Of a stretch of DNA of 64,000 nucleotides, positions 22,238 to 36,858 are shown piece by piece. Made by a program: the position numbers and the translations under genes. The stretch's first letter is position 1; the number at the start of each line of letters is the position of its first letter. The notes under the pieces were generated by a model that had not been told where the DNA came from, did not search any database, and worked only from the letters and a program-made list of their open reading frames with translations. Source of the stretch: Corticium candelabrum (Eukaryota; Porifera; Homoscleromorpha; Homosclerophorida; Plakinidae); assembly GCF_963422355.1 (NCBI RefSeq), contig NC_085096.1, forward strand, positions 2,051,001-2,115,000. Reading direction: 5' to 3'.

Positions 22238-22791
22238 AATATGTACGGTCTCAGTCTCTTGGGAGAGGTACACGAAACTGGTGCAACATTGCTTACTGGG
22301 AACTCATGCAGAGAGTTGGTCGGATGTATAATGCAACGAGCGAATGTGTGGATATCTACGCAGAGTCAGCGCTTGCAAACAGCCTGTGTATAAGACCGCT
22401 TACGAACGACAATTGATCGGATGTCATCAAGAGAGTGAGAGATCACATCGGACGTGGTATCCAGATTTCGTGTGAAGACAACAGAGTTTGGATCTACAAT
22501 CAGAGAGACTACCTGATCTTTGCTCAGAGTCGACTCTGGACTATATGTCGAAGGGCCGACTACCCGCGGTCAAGAAAGTCCAACCCGGCTACTTGACTTG
22601 AGTCTTCGACTTTGAGAGATGTCGAGAGATGCTCGAATGCGAGAAGACGCCACAGAGTGGAAACATACTCAACGATCCGTTCTCATTCAGAGTTAGCTTT
22701 GTGAAGGGCTGGGGACCTAGCTACACGAGACAATATCCAAGCAGTTGCCTATGCATGCTGGATTGAAGTATTTCTCAATGTCACACAGTAG
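22238..22791 (+). pseudogene. Inhibitory-Smad MH2 domain, copy 4
   Basis: The copy opens with RNWCNIAYWELMQRVGRMY and SECVDIYAESALANSLCI. It is then broken by a TGA in the AACGACAATTGA segment (about 22414), a missing base in the SPTLD region, another TGA where other copies have CGA in the YSTRV segment, and a 4-nt duplication (ATGC) before the CWIEVFLN part. The final stop position is 22789-22791. It sits upstream of gene B exactly as copy 2 does upstream of gene A. Confidence 0.8.
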
Positions 22792-23659
22792 CAGCACTTG
22801 CATTGCCAGCACCACAAAGGATCTCCCCACCACCCCACCCTCGGGATTCTAATAACCTATGATTTTTATGTTGGAGTAAGGATAGTTATTTGGTTATGTA
22901 AGTGTAAATAGTAGACAATAGAGTGGTTGTAAAGATACGTAGTGAATTGAGATGGAGGACAAGCAAGTCGAGTGATACTTTTGTGCAGTGACGAGCGAGT
23001 ACTGCAGTAGTGTTGCTGCTTGGTGGTGGTTTTGTGTATGGGTTTGCCCATAGTGTGGCAGTTAAGAATGGAGTCAATAGAATTAAAGCTGCAGACTGGC
23101 GTTTACGTTGACAATGAGGGTGCAGTGTGATGATGGGACAGTCACATGTGATGACTGAGCAATAGTTGAATAAGTGAAGTGACATGCTTTTGTCACGTGA
23201 TCTCAAAGATGCAAGAGAGAAAGAGATGAGTTTTGTTGCTGCTTCTAATACTAAAATCTTGACTAAATGATATTCTAGTTTTTGTCATTGTTTTGATGTA
23301 TGTGGATTGCATCATGTTCCGTATTGTTATTCTATTGGCAAATACTGTTTCTATTTTATACAAGACTTCATTGTAAATATGATAAATATCAGTGCATTTT
23401 GGTTTTGTGTATGAGAGTGTGAGGTTAGACTAATTAATTAAATTAATTATATGCAATGCAGTTTTTGTGTTTGAGTGTTTATTTGTGCGATAGCTTGTTT
23501 GTTTATTTGACACTGTCTGCTCGTTTTTACTTGTGCTTGTTTGGTCTACGTGTCACGTGCCATGTAGAGTCTGATGTAAGTCGTCACGATCATGTGACGT
23601 TTGTTGGGTGTGGTCTTGTTGTAAGATTCGCTGAGTAAAGAAGTTGAGAGACGACGGAA
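22792..23659 (+). promoter_or_regulatory. Presumed promoter and 5' leader of gene B
   Basis: This stretch is nearly identical to the leader of gene A. It keeps the CGTCAC-GATCAT-GTGACG inverted repeat about 60 nt before the ATG, while the palindromic E-box is altered by one base (GTCACGTGCC). No ORF has motif support. Confidence 0.4.
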
Positions 23660-25553
23660 ATGGAAGGGAATGTCGTTGAGGCTGCAGATCGTGGACAGTG
23701 GGATAAAGTGAAGGACCTAGTGGACAGGGGAGGTGACGTCAATATACGGGATGGAGATGGATGTACAGCTCTACACCATGCGGCTGATCATACTAATGTA
23801 GAGATGTGTAAATTTCTACTTGGTCGTGGGGCGGACGTCGCTGCTCGAGACAAATATGGCAATATGGCAATTATGACAGCGATTAGGTCACGTGGTTCGA
23901 ATTTACTTGATGTTGCTCGTCTGCTACTAACAGACGTTACTGTGAATGCAGTAAACAACGATGTTACACGTCCTTTACATTACGCAGCTGGAGATTGTCT
24001 TGTTGATATTGTGCAGCTGCTTGTGGATCATGGAGCTCATACCAATGTGGTAGATAAGGATGGAGATACACCACTACATGTAGCATGTATGGAAGGTAAT
24101 ATCAAGTCTGCTCGTTTGTTACTTTCCTGTGGTGCTAGCTCTTGTGCTTCTAACAATGATGGAAAGACGCCACTACATTGTGCAGCTGGTAGATGGACAG
24201 AGTGTGTAGAATTATGTGACATTTTACTGACTCATGATGCTGACATTCATGCAGCAGACAAATATGGGAACCAGCCACTACATCTAGCATGTATGAAAGG
24301 TAATATCAAGTCTGCTCGTTTGTTACTTTCCAGTGGTGCTAGCTCTTGTGCTTCTAACAATGATGGAAAGACGCCACTACATTGTGCAGCTGGTGAATGG
24401 AAAGAGTGTGTAGAATTATGTGACATTTTACTGACTCATGATGCTGACATTCATGCAGCAGACAAATATGGGAACCAGCCACTACATGTAGCATGTATGG
24501 AAGGTCATATCAAGTCTGCTCGTTTCTTACTTTCCAGTGGTGCTAGCTCTTGTGCTTCTAACAATGATGGAAAGACGCCACTACATTGTGCAGCTGGTGA
24601 ATGGAAAGAGTGTGTAGAATTATGTGACATTTTACTGACTCATGATGCTGACATTCATGCAGCAGACAAATATGGGAACCAGCCACTACATGTAGCATGT
24701 ATGGAAGGTCATATCAAGTCTGCTCGTTTCTTACTTTCCAGTGGTGCTAGCTCTAGTGCTTCTAACAATGATGGAAAGACGCCACTACATTGTGCAGCTG
24801 GTGGACAGACAGAGTGTGTAGAATTATGTGACATTTTACTGACTCATGATGCTGACATTCATGCAGCAGACAATAATGGGAACCAACCATTACACATAGC
24901 ATGTAAGGAAAGTAAGATTGAAATTGCAAAAGTGTTGATATCTCATGGAGCAGATGTAGTTGCTATTAATGGACAGAACTTATCACCTTTGCATTTAGCA
25001 GCACAACATTGTGGGAATCATCCTGACTTGTGTTTAGCTCTTTATAGGGCAGGATTGACCTCAATTCAGACTGAACACATTTGTCAAGCTTTGGAATTTG
25101 CATTCAGGAAAAAAAAGCAACTTACTGGTTGGGTGTTGAGTAAGATCTCTACAATGGCAAAAATATCTGTTTCTGAAAATTTGTCCAAATGGATTGACAG
25201 GATGGATGTTGATAAATTGCTTGTAACAGCATTTTGTAGAGAGCAAATGGACACGTTTATGTTGTTGATAGAAAATGGTGCAAGTGTAAATGGACTCACA
25301 TTAGCAGTTAAAGAAGGACAATTTAACTTGTGTAAATTATTGATTGAGCAAGGAGCATCAGTTAATGCTAAGGGTTACAAGTATAAAGAACCACCTATAC
25401 ATTATGCTCTTACAGGAAACAAAACTGAAATTGTGAAGCTTCTTCTTTCCCATGGTGCAGAATTCATGGAAGTTAAAGTTAGAAACAGATCAGCATTAGA
25501 ACGCTCACAGACAACAGGAAGTCGCACAGTGGCAAGAATATTGAATTGTGCAG
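23660..25553 (+). CDS. Gene B exon 1: ankyrin domain with tandem 68-residue module
   Basis: About 631 codons from MEGNVVEAADRGQW. A block of 204 nt (68 residues, two ankyrin repeats: [12 protein letters not shown]... and [12 protein letters not shown]...) occurs four times in a row with only a few changes, against once in gene A. Codon-level identity between the copies is very high, which indicates recent expansion. The length difference to gene A (582 nt) equals three extra modules (612 nt) minus 30 nt of other in-frame deletions. The exon ends in phase 1 at GCAG|GTATTT. Confidence 0.9.
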
Positions 25554-28500
25554 GTATTTATCATGTATTTGTAATAACAACTTGTATATTAATAAATATA
25601 ATTTAATGAATGAGTTTACCTTTACCATATACCCGGTTATTTCTGTGATCTTAAATTACTGCGATTTGAGAATTTAGACAAAAGTTTTAATTACCGTAAA
25701 TTAAATGTCTGCATTCCAACTAGGAAGACAGTTACTGGTACACCCACGTACATGTATTGGGAATAGTGTCTTCTGGGACTCCGAAGATAGGCCTAAATGT
25801 CTGCGAATTTTAGTTGTGTGCTCCGTGATTTCTTTGCAGAATTTGCAAAAAAATATCATGATTGCAGAGATAAGCGGTTATATGGTATTTACTTCCTTGC
25901 AAGATTAATGTTGCATGTAAAGGTGTGACCAATCTCTTACCTTAGTGATGTAAGGGGGTTAGTTGGTTACATTAGTCTCTTATCTATCTCGTTCTCGTCT
26001 AATTGTTGTGAGCTGAACTGCATTATTGATATTTGAAATACACTGGCAAGTATTGGTTTGTTCTGTAGCACATCTTGTACGGATCTTTTAGTAATAGGTA
26101 AGTGAAGTGATGCTGGGAATGTCATCTTTCTTAGGATGGCACTAATGGCTGTTTTGGTAGTTCATTGAAAGTATTGTTTACTAAACATGGACACACACGT
26201 AGACATGCACATTACACACCTAAATGTAGGCAGGAAGGCAGACATGTTGATGGACACTTAGAGGCATACTGACCACATAACAAGTGGCATTACTGTAATG
26301 AGACTACAGACTGCTGTTCTTGAAATAGATGTAATTCTTTATGATGTGTTTTTGTAGCTTCTTATCCTGAAGAGATTGTATCTCAAGGAGAAGCAGCAAT
26401 GCGTATCTACGATGCTGCATGTAATGAAGAAAATGCAGTGACTGTATTTTTGCGTGTTGATGTTGTCGGTCGTGATGGTGCTGGAAAGACAAGCTTGACA
26501 AAGTCGATCACTCTCATGAAGTTTGACCAGTACGAGCCGAGCACAAGAGGTGTCATTCCAATGAGTCGCATTATCATGAAAGAAGCACGTAACTGGACTG
26601 TTCCTGTCACCAGTGAACATTACAGAGATCTGTACGACAAGAACATCACGGCAGTTATGGCAGAGGCTTTCAATAAACCAGAAGAAAAAGATAAGTTTTT
26701 GACATTGGCAAGAGACAAGAAGACGAGCACACGTAAACGAAATAGTAAGACATCAGTGAAGTCCAGTTCAAAGCTGATGGCAATAGCAAGTCCCACTGAT
26801 GGGCAAAGAGACGAGCAATCAGATGATATGTCAATGAACGGTGGTGACAATCTACTTGAGCAGCCTGTTGCTATGAGGTTAGAAGAGGTCAGTAATGAGC
26901 GACAACTTTCAGAATCTTTAGATTTAAATGATGAGAGTGCACATGTGAGTGGTGATGTAACTGGTGAAGACAGAGAGACAAGAGAACGATCAACAGAGAT
27001 GTGTTGTAGTTCAGGTAGTGTAAGAGACAATGTTGAAGCACAAGTAGAATCAGTAGCAGGTGTTAGTTCAGAGACTGTAGTAGTAGCCGTTGATACTGAT
27101 AGTTCAGAAAAGAGTGAAGCAAAGAAGAGAAGAAATGTACAAAGAAGAAGAAGAAGGAAGAAGAGAGCGAGTAAGATGAAGACATCTGATAAGCGACCAT
27201 CACGACAATCTCGTCAGACGGTGACGAGTAGAAAGAAGAGAAAGAGAACTTATCAACTAAGTTCACAATTCTCCTCGGACGTGCAGTCGTCGACATCTAC
27301 AGATTGTTTGTTGGAAGACACACAACAAGATCAGACACTATCAAAACGAGGCAAGAAATCTAAATTGAAAGAGTCACGTGGTCAGTCACAGTGTTCAGGC
27401 TCGGCAGCAGCTTCTGTTAATAGTGAGAGCAAGGCTGATGAGTCAAAGGATATACCCGAAGGCATCAAAAGAAGAGTGACCGACTATCTGAGAAATAGTG
27501 AATCTCTTCGGAAGGCCAAAGATGAAATCATGGTCACCATCTTAGATTATGCCGGTCAGCATGTGTTTTACACAACACATCAGCTTTTCCTCTCTCGAGC
27601 TGCTTTCTACTATGTGGTGTTTGATGCTTCTCAACCATTGGGTAGCCAGACGGCATCGGTATTTCGTAAACTTGATGGCAAAGTAGAATACATGGGTGAC
27701 ATACCTGATGCTACAAACTACGAACGAGTTGAAGAATGGATATCAGCCATTCACATTATGGAAGCCGAGTCGTCATATTTCATGATATTTGAGAATGTAG
27801 GCATACGATCACCTGGAATCTTCCTTGTTGGTACACATGCTGATGTACTACGAGAAGAGGAAGGGATGTTGGAGAAGCAAGACGAGTTCATGAAGAAGAA
27901 ACTGCAAGACACAGAGCTGTCAGAGCACATCATATGGGCATCTAAAGACAGAATGTGTTTCTATGTCGATAACTCGATGACGGATGCAGACAGTGGTGCT
28001 GTAGATCCACAAGTACAGTTGCTGTGTCGAAAGACAGAAGAGGTGGCACGTCAGGTTGCAAAACACGACAAGCTTCCAATGACGTGGCTTCGATTTAAAG
28101 AAGAGCTTCACCAGTTGAAAGAAAAGGAGACGACGAGGAAGGTCGTGTCTGTAGAGGAGTTGCTGCAACTTGCCCAAAGAGTTGCCGGTATCAAGACCAA
28201 GAAAGAGTTCATGGTATTGCTGCAGTATCTGAGTAATCGTGCTGTTGTTCTTTATCATCCAAAAGCTTTGAAGAATGAAGAGAGAGAAGTCGTTCTAGAT
28301 GTTGAGTGGCTGATGTCTCAACTAGAAAAGGTGGTGACCGTTCACACAGATGTGCCCTCGATGTGGATGAGGGATATGGCACGTTGTGCAGAGACAGGTA
28401 TCATGACACAAGGATGTCTCGACTACTTGTTACCAGACTCATCGTGTCGTGGCATCATCAAGTCACTTCTGAAGTATTATGACTTGATGTGTCCATATTT

Positions 28501-30818
28501 TGGACTGGATGCCAACAGTTTGGAATTTTGCAGTGATCAACAGGATTACGTCAACCTGAAATTGCAGTCTATTGAAAATGAAGACAAGGCACAGTGTCAA
28601 GCATATTTTGTACCTTGCTTGCTACAGAAAAAGTCTTCACTCTTATCTACAGAGATACCCTACAGTCATAAGACTGTTGCTCTTATTTTACATTCTGGTA
28701 ATATTCGTATGCCTAAGCCTTTGTTCTACCGTCTACTCACTCGGTTGGCAAAACGATTTCGTCTTTTGCCACGATTGTTTCAGAATGTTGGCTACTTCAT
28801 TGTTTATCACGACCACAAGCTGGAGATTTCATTAGACAAGCACAGTTTGCAGATGATTGTCTACACTGACCACAAGGATCCTCTTCCAGCAGTATGTGCT
28901 CTTGTCAAAGATTTTGTTGTCACTTCAGTTGATGAAGCTAAACTACAAGGCATGTCAGGATTAAAGCTGCAACTAGGTTACATGTGGAGCAATCCAGATC
29001 ACATTGGAGCTGATTCTGAATTTGTGTCTCTGAAAGGATGGAATCATTTACCAGAAACCGTGTATGTTAAATCACTGGACAAGGAAGTCAGACTTTCAGA
29101 AACCCTACATGCTTGGTTTCCTGCAAAGAGTGAGGTTAGTTATAATTTATAGAATCTGTACAATACTTTTATTACCATCTTGTTTCTGGTTTAGTTTGCT
29201 ATTCTTTCGGAGCCTAATATGTACTTGGCACCTGATACAAAATTGCTACATTCTGAGCAACCAAAGAGTTTGGTTCAATGCCTTCGACTCTATCCAAGTA
29301 AGCTATTTGGTATTGCTGTGTTACACTTGAGTTTACGATGTTGTATGTGCACATTTGTGATTCAGTACAGTCAACCACTCCAATTTCTCATCTTCTGAGT
29401 GACACTCATGTTTATGAGTGTCTTCAAAAGGTAGCTGAAGTTATGGATAAAGAAGATGACATAATATGTGACGACTGGAGGCGTTTGTGGTCTGACCTAC
29501 TTGAACGACATTTAAATGAAGAAATGAAGACGAAGATTCGAGAAACTGGAAGTCCAACTTTGTATGTTTTGAAGAAATGGATGTGCAAGTCAGCATCAGC
29601 AACTGTTGGTAAACTAATCGAACGTCTCAGTTTTATTTATCGAAACGATGTGGCAGAAATTCTGATGAAATGCTTAAGTGTAGGTGACTTTACAGTGCAA
29701 TGAAAGACTAAATTTCTAGATGCCATTTGCTTGTTTTTTAGACAGGAGAGTGTGAGATGAAGGGGGAGAGTGCCATTGCAGGTCAGGTGTTGGCATTGAT
29801 TTCTATGATTGGAGACTGTAACCAAGAGTGTTGCATTTTCAGCCAATACAGACAGATCACGAGAGGCTTCGAGTGCATTTTGTGTAGATTCAAGAGCTAG
29901 CCAGATAGGTATGGTTTTATTGTTTTGTAGGTTTATAGAGGAGGGCGAGGGAGAGGATAAAGGGGGAGAAAAAGAGGGAGAAAAAGAGGAAAGGGGGAGA
30001 GAGGGGAAGGGGGATGGAGGGGTGTGTGACAGCTATCGTAGCTAACTTAGACATAGCCGGTGTGGTCTGGTAGTTGTGGTTTGTTTGGCAGCGTATACTA
30101 AGTACAGGTTGACTATGATAGAAACTGATTTGTCAACAAGACATCAACATGGCAAGGTGAAACCAGAAGATCTGGTTGCTGTAGCATGTGCAATGGGTGC
30201 AAACTTAGGAAGAGCTTTAATTAAGTAGTTACTGATGATGTCTCAACCTTGTGTGTATTATCTCAGTCTGTGGTACTAGTTACATGTCATATGATGCTAT
30301 GAAGCACTGGTAATATGACATTTGTCTTCATTAGTGATAAAATGTATGTAAGAAGGGAATGTGAAAATGAAATTAAGTTAAGAATATATGTCTAGTTCCA
30401 GACCACCATGTAGTGTAACTAGTATAGCTATTTACACTTTTCTTTGTTTGATGGACAGTTTACATAGTCAACCTGTTTGTTCATAGAACTCGACCTGTCA
30501 AACAGACAACATTGTAAAGTGAGCAACAAAGATCTCGTTAAAGTAGCACGTGCAGTGAGTGGAAATTGGGAACAATTCGCTGCCTGTCTTGATCCAGACC
30601 TGTTTACTGTTTTGGAGAAAAAGATAATTAGACAGTCACACAGTGAACCTTTCAATCAATCTCATGCAATGTTAGAGAAATGGTCAGACGAATTGGACAA
30701 GAAAGCTACTAATGTGTCACTGATAGAGGTTTTGTTGGAGAACAACATGAAAGCACAAGCCAACAAAATATTTGGGGAATGTCTTGTAAATTACGTGGAA
30801 AGCAATCGCTCTGACTAG
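23660..30818 (+). CDS. Gene B: ANK-Roc-COR-death-death protein with amplified ankyrin module, about 1841 aa
   Basis: Seven exons join in phase: 23660-25553, 26358-29134, 29195-29297, 29366-29679, 29742-29781, 29843-29908 and 30487-30818 (stop TAG). The product is a paralogue of gene A with 194 more residues in the ankyrin exon and a different last exon that resembles the last exon of gene C. Overall identity to gene A is high in the Roc-COR exon. Its role is inferred to be the same: a GTPase-controlled death-domain scaffold with a distinct binding surface. No internal stop was seen in the joined frame. Confidence 0.85.
24152..24967 (+). repeat. 204-bp coding tandem repeat (4 copies, double ankyrin)
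   Basis: The marker AACAATGATGGAAAGACGCC recurs at 24152, 24356, 24560 and 24764, a constant step of 204 bases. The fourth unit diverges in its second half. The frame is preserved throughout. Confidence 0.95.
26358..29134 (+). CDS. Gene B exon 2: Roc GTPase with long insertion, and COR domain
   Basis: A single open frame nearly identical to gene A exon 2. The P-loop [13 protein letters not shown], the Ser/Lys-rich insert (basic run RRRRRKKRASKMK), [17 protein letters not shown] and GTHADVL are all present, followed by COR with YDLMCPYFGLD and LGYMWSN. The upstream sequence [13 protein letters not shown] is read from the splice acceptor at 26358, before the first ATG. The donor is GAG|GTTAGT. 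Confidence 0.9.
29195..30818 (+). CDS. Gene B exons 3-7: linker and two death-type domains
   Basis: Exon 3 encodes FAILSEPNMYLAPDTKL. Exon 4 is the first death domain ([43 protein letters not shown]). Exons 5 and 6 are short linkers. Exon 7 encodes the second death domain ([56 protein letters not shown]). Between exons 6 and 7 lie a purine-rich tract and a decayed extra death exon. Confidence 0.85.
29938..30025. repeat. Purine-rich low-complexity tract in gene B intron 6
   Basis: G/A-only sequence built from GGGAGAAAA-like units, about 85 bases. It has no counterpart in gene A. Confidence 0.85.
30121..30226 (+). pseudogene. Truncated extra death exon in gene B intron 6
   Basis: After a TGATAG acceptor-like site the translation reads ETDLSTRHQHGKVKPEDLVAV and runs to a stop after ANLGRALIK. 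This is the start of a death exon of the 3304-3629 type, cut off after about one third. It suggests that the last-exon array was once longer. Confidence 0.6.
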
Positions 30819-31055
30819 GCAGCTTGGTTTGGGCGAGTGGCACATGACAATCTGTCTCAGTCAGACTCATAAAGGCTGGAGACCTAGCTACACGAGAATA
30901 CCCAAGCAGTTGCTTATGCTGGATTGAAGTATTTCTCAACAGTATGCAGTAGCATCACTTCTAGGATGAACTAAAGATCTCCCCACCACCCTACACACGG
31001 GATTGTAATAATTTATGATTTTTATGCTGGACTTAGTAAAGATAGTTATTTGGTA

Positions 31056-31061
31056 AATAAA
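31056..31061 (+). other. Candidate polyadenylation signal of gene B (AATAAA)
   Basis: AATAAA about 240 nt after the stop codon, preceded by a stretch similar to the spacer downstream of MH2 copies. Confidence 0.3.
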
Positions 31062-31089
31062 AGGCATTAGTCCTTCAGTCAAAGACCAG

Positions 31090-32457
31090 GTACTCGATAT
31101 TCTGAATTTGTGTCTCTGAAAGGATGGAATGGTTTGCCAGAAACCGTGTATGTTAATTAGATCAGTATCTGGTCAATGTAGTCAGACTTTCAGAAACCCT
31201 ACATGATTGGTATCCTGCAAACAGTGAGGTTAGTTATAATTTATAGAATCTCTACAATACTTTTGTTACCATCTTGTTTTTGGTTTAGTTTGCTCTTCTT
31301 TTGGAGTCTCATATGTACTTGGCACCTAATACAAAATTGCTATATTCTGAGCAACCAAAGAGTTTGGTTCAATGCCTTCGACTCTGTCCAAGTAAGCTAT
31401 TTGGTATTGCTGTGTTACACTTGAGTTTATGATGATGTGTATGCACATTTGTGATTCAGTACAGTCAATCTTTGCTATTTCTCATCTTCTGAGTGACACT
31501 CATGTTCATGAATGTCTTCAAAAGGTAGCTGAAGTTATGGATAAAGAAGATGACATAATATGTGACGACTGGAGGAGTTTGTGGTGTGACCTACTTGAAC
31601 GACCTTTAAGTGAAGAAATGAAGACAAAGATTCGACAAACTGCAATACCAGTCCAACTCACTTTGTTCTGAAGAAATGGATGTGCAAGTCGACATCAGCA
31701 ACTGCTGCTAAACTAATAGACTCAGTGCTATTTATTGAAATGATGTGGCAGAAATTCTGATGAAATAGTTAAATGTATGTGACTCTACACTAGAATAAAG
31801 GACTGAATGTTGTGAATGCAATTTGCTCGTTTCTTTATAGGAAAGAGAATTTGAGATGACGATAGTCAGTGCAGGTGAGATATTGTCATAACGATTTGTT
31901 TGTATGAGTGAAACTGTAACCAAGTGTGTTGTGTTATAGGCAACACAGACAGACAGTCATCAAGTTCATTCTGTGCAGAGTCGAGGGACAGTCAGATAAG
32001 TATGGTTTATTGCCTTGAGTTTTAGTATTTTAGCCTTATTGGATTCTTATATGTCTGTATACACAGATGTGTGTCAATATTGTTTGATGACGTGTTAATA
32101 CAGCTTGACTAAATACATTTGTGTATAGATCTCGAGCTGTCAACTAAACAACATAGCAAGTTGACATCAGATGATCTGGTCGCTGTGGCAAGTGCAGTGG
32201 ACGTAAACTGGGAGGAGCTCGCCGCCAGACTAGCACCAGTCATGTTTAGTATCATAAAGACGGAACAGATTAAAGCTCAGTATGGTAAACCTTTTGTTCA
32301 GTCTCGTTCAATGTTGGAGGAATGGGCGAACGGATTGGACAAGGAGGCTACCAAAGGGTCACTGATTAAAGCTCTATTGAAGATGAACATGAGACGACAA
32401 GCCAATGAAATATTTGGAGAAGATCTCGTGACGTATGTGGAAACAAATGGCTCATGA
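31090..32457 (+). pseudogene. ANK-ROCO-death 3' fragment downstream of gene B
   Basis: It contains a short piece of COR tail (31096-31230, with TAG after VYVN), an intact linker exon (31289-31391), a first death exon (31460-31774) with a missing base near 31646 and a TAG near its end, small linker exons, and an open last death exon (32129-32457, DLELSTKQHSK to TGA). The same fragment lies inverted at 51240-50016 downstream of gene C. Confidence 0.75.
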
Positions 32458-33298
32458 GAGAGTCAGATATGGTAAGCATACATTGATATACATAATTGTT
32501 GAACAATAAGGGTGTGTAGTGAGGAGATGGTGGCACATATAGTAGATATAGTTGGGCAGCATACAAGTTATTCTTTGTGCTTCACTGGATACTCATTGTA
32601 ACTGCAATCATCAGCTACAGTGGATGGCACTTAGTTAACCAGACCACTTATGCTCTTGAATGTTTGCTGCAATGAAGTGGCCAGGCCAGCTATTGTAAAT
32701 ATACAGTATATCTACGGCTCTAAAATACTATGGTGCATGACACAAGCTGGAAGTAAACACTGAAATGGACTTGCATGTGAACAACCTAGTCAATAAGCTT
32801 TGTCTTGAATTGGCTGCAGTAAATGAAGTATGGAGTATTGACACTGTTGTGTATCTTGATAAGAATTGTTATCTTATTGTTGTTAGCTCTTATTGTTAAG
32901 TTAGTGGTTGAATTAAGCAGTATTCACTGTACTGTACTGTACTAAGAGTTTTGTGTGTAAGATGTGTTTCCATGTATGTGATTATTATTGAATTATGTAT
33001 GCATGTTATGCATAAAGGTATCAAGTTGCAGAATCCGATATTCAGCAATAGTGGGTGGAATATTGAGATGTTGCTGTTTGTACTTACACTATTTGGAAAA
33101 TGGACTGATGGATTAGGAGCTATTTTGCTTGTTGTTGCTTACATTAGTATTTTACACACACACATTCACACACTCTACTTACACACACACCCACACACAC
33201 TCGCCCACTACTCCCACACTGACACCCTCCCTCATGATCCCCACGAAGATCCCACCTACGCACAGCCTACCATCACCACACAAACACGTGCGTGCGTG

Positions 33299-33360
<62 letters not shown>

Positions 33361-33527
33361 AACAAACACACTGTAGTCATTACTAAATTTAGGTCAAGCG
33401 TGGGCGCATTAGTTCAATCATGTTTGTGCCTTTAGTCGGATCTTTTGCTGTAAGCAGCATTAAACATTTGTTGTACTTTCTGGTTTAGTTGAGTTACTCA
33501 CCATCTCATATCATGTGTCTCTTGCAG
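32458..33527. other. Gene-free spacer with CA repeat, copy of 3630-4751
   Basis: No coding region is supported. A (CA)n run lies at about 33302-33355. The rest matches the unit 1 spacer. Confidence 0.7.
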
Positions 33528-34083
33528 CACATGTACAGTCTCTTGGGAGAGATACATGTATACGAAACTGGTGCAACATCGCATATTGCGAACTCATGCA
33601 GAGAGTCGCTTGTGTGTATAATGTGATGACCGATCGCGAGCATGTGGATATCTACGCAGAGTCAGTGCTTGCAAACGGCCTGTGTATAGGACCACTGATG
33701 AACAGCAAGCATTGGATGCTGTCAAGAGAGTGAGAGATCACATCAGACTTGGTATCCAGATTTCGAGTGAAGACGACGGAGTTTGGATCTACAATCAGAG
33801 CGACTACTCGATCTTTGCTCAGAGCCCGACTTTGGACTATATGTTGAAGGGCCGACTTCCTGCAGTCAATAAAGTCCAACCCGGCCACTCGACTCGAGTC
33901 TTCGACTTCGAGAGATTTTGAGAGATGCTTTAATGCAAGAAGACGCTACAGAGTGGAAACATACCCAACGATCCGTTCTCATTCACAGTTAGCTTTGCAA
34001 AAGGCTGAGGACCTAGCTACACAAGACAATATCCGAGCAGTTGCCCATGCTGGATTGAAGTATTTCTCAATGTCACACGGTAG
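33528..34083 (+). pseudogene. Inhibitory-Smad MH2 domain, copy 5
   Basis: It reads RNWCNIAYCELMQRVACVYN and VDIYAESVLANGLCIGPL. A base is then lost in the AAGCATTGG segment (about 33710), which shifts the frame into VRDHIRLGIQI, VWIYNQSDYSIFAQSPTLD and STRVFDFERF, followed at once by a TGA. The end (TGCTGGATTGAAG, TAG at 34081-34083) is still recognisable. Confidence 0.8.
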
Positions 34084-34092
34084 CAGCACTTG

Positions 34093-35480
34093 CATGAAGC
34101 TAAACAACAAGGCATGCCAGGATTAAAGCTGCAACTAGGTTACGTGTGGAGCAATCCAAATCACATTGGAGCTGATTCTGAATTTGTGTCTCTGAAAGGA
34201 TGGAATCATTTACCATAAACCGTGAATGTTAAATCACTGGACAATGAAGTTGTACTGTCAGAAGATCTATGTGCCTGGTTTGCTGCAAACAGTGAGGTTA
34301 GTTGCACTGTAATAAGACTTATTAGTCAATTGTTACTATTTTGTTTCTGGTTTAGTTTGCTGTCCTTTTGGAGCCTCATATGTACTTGGCACCCGATACA
34401 AGGTTACTACAATGAGAACAGTCGAAGTGTTTAGCAGAGAGTCTTCCATTGTATGCAAGTAAGATAAGCTGGTCATCCTTACAATTGATATGTTGTGATG
34501 ATGTGTATGCACATTTGTGATTCAGTCGAGTCAACCTCCGCTATTTCTCATCTTCTGAGTGACACTCATGTTGATGAATGTCTTCAAACGGTAACTGAAG
34601 TTACGGATAAAGAAGATGACATAATATGTGACGACTGGAAGAGTTTGTGGTGTGCAAGAAATGGATGTGCAAGTCAACATCAGCAACTGTCAGCAAACTA
34701 ATTGAACGACTCAGTGCTATTTATCGAAACGATGTAGCAGAAACTCAAGTGTAGGTGACTCTACATTGTCATACAAAAGCTGAACATTGTAAATGTCATT
34801 TGCTGTTTCTTTAGGCAGGAGAGTGTGAGACGAAGACAGTCAGTGCAGGTCAGATATTGTCGTGATGATTGGTGTGAGTAAAACTGTAACCAAATGTGTT
34901 GTGTTCACGCAATACAGACAGACAGTCTTCCAGTACATTTTCTAGGGAGTTGAGACATAGCCAGATAGGTATGGTTTGATTGGTTTGAATTTGTGTATGT
35001 TGTATGCAGTATATATGTTCTGTATGTCAATACTGTATATTGCATTTCAATTATAATGAGACCATCTTGCACTCTAATTACCCGATTGTAACTCTTTACA
35101 TCATTCCTTTGTTTTGATAGGATATACAGCCTAACTAAAGACATTTGTGTATAGAAACTGAAATTTGCAATTAGAGGGCATTGCAAGGTGAGGTCTGGTT
35201 GCTGTATCAGTCCTTGTGGCAGTATCATGGGACAAGCTTGCCACCGAGCTAGCACCAGATTTGTGTAGCACTGGAAAGATAGACCAGATTAAAATACAAT
35301 TTTATTTTAGTGTTTTCAGTCAATGCCGTGCAATGTTGGAAGAATGGTTTAGCAATTGGGACAAGAAAGCAACCAATGGGGCACCGATGGAGGCTTTGGC
35401 ATAGACGGACATGAAAACACAAGCAAACAAATGTTTGGAAAAGAACTTATGGAATATGTGAAATCCAAGCATTTGCATTA
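34093..35480 (+). pseudogene. 3' fragment of an ANK-ROCO-death gene in unit 3
   Basis: COR tail (to 34296), linker-like exon, first death exon with the shared central deletion, and a decayed second death exon from about 35155. It is collinear with the fragments in units 1 and 2. Stops and indels exclude function. Confidence 0.7.
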
Positions 35481-36858
<1,378 letters not shown>

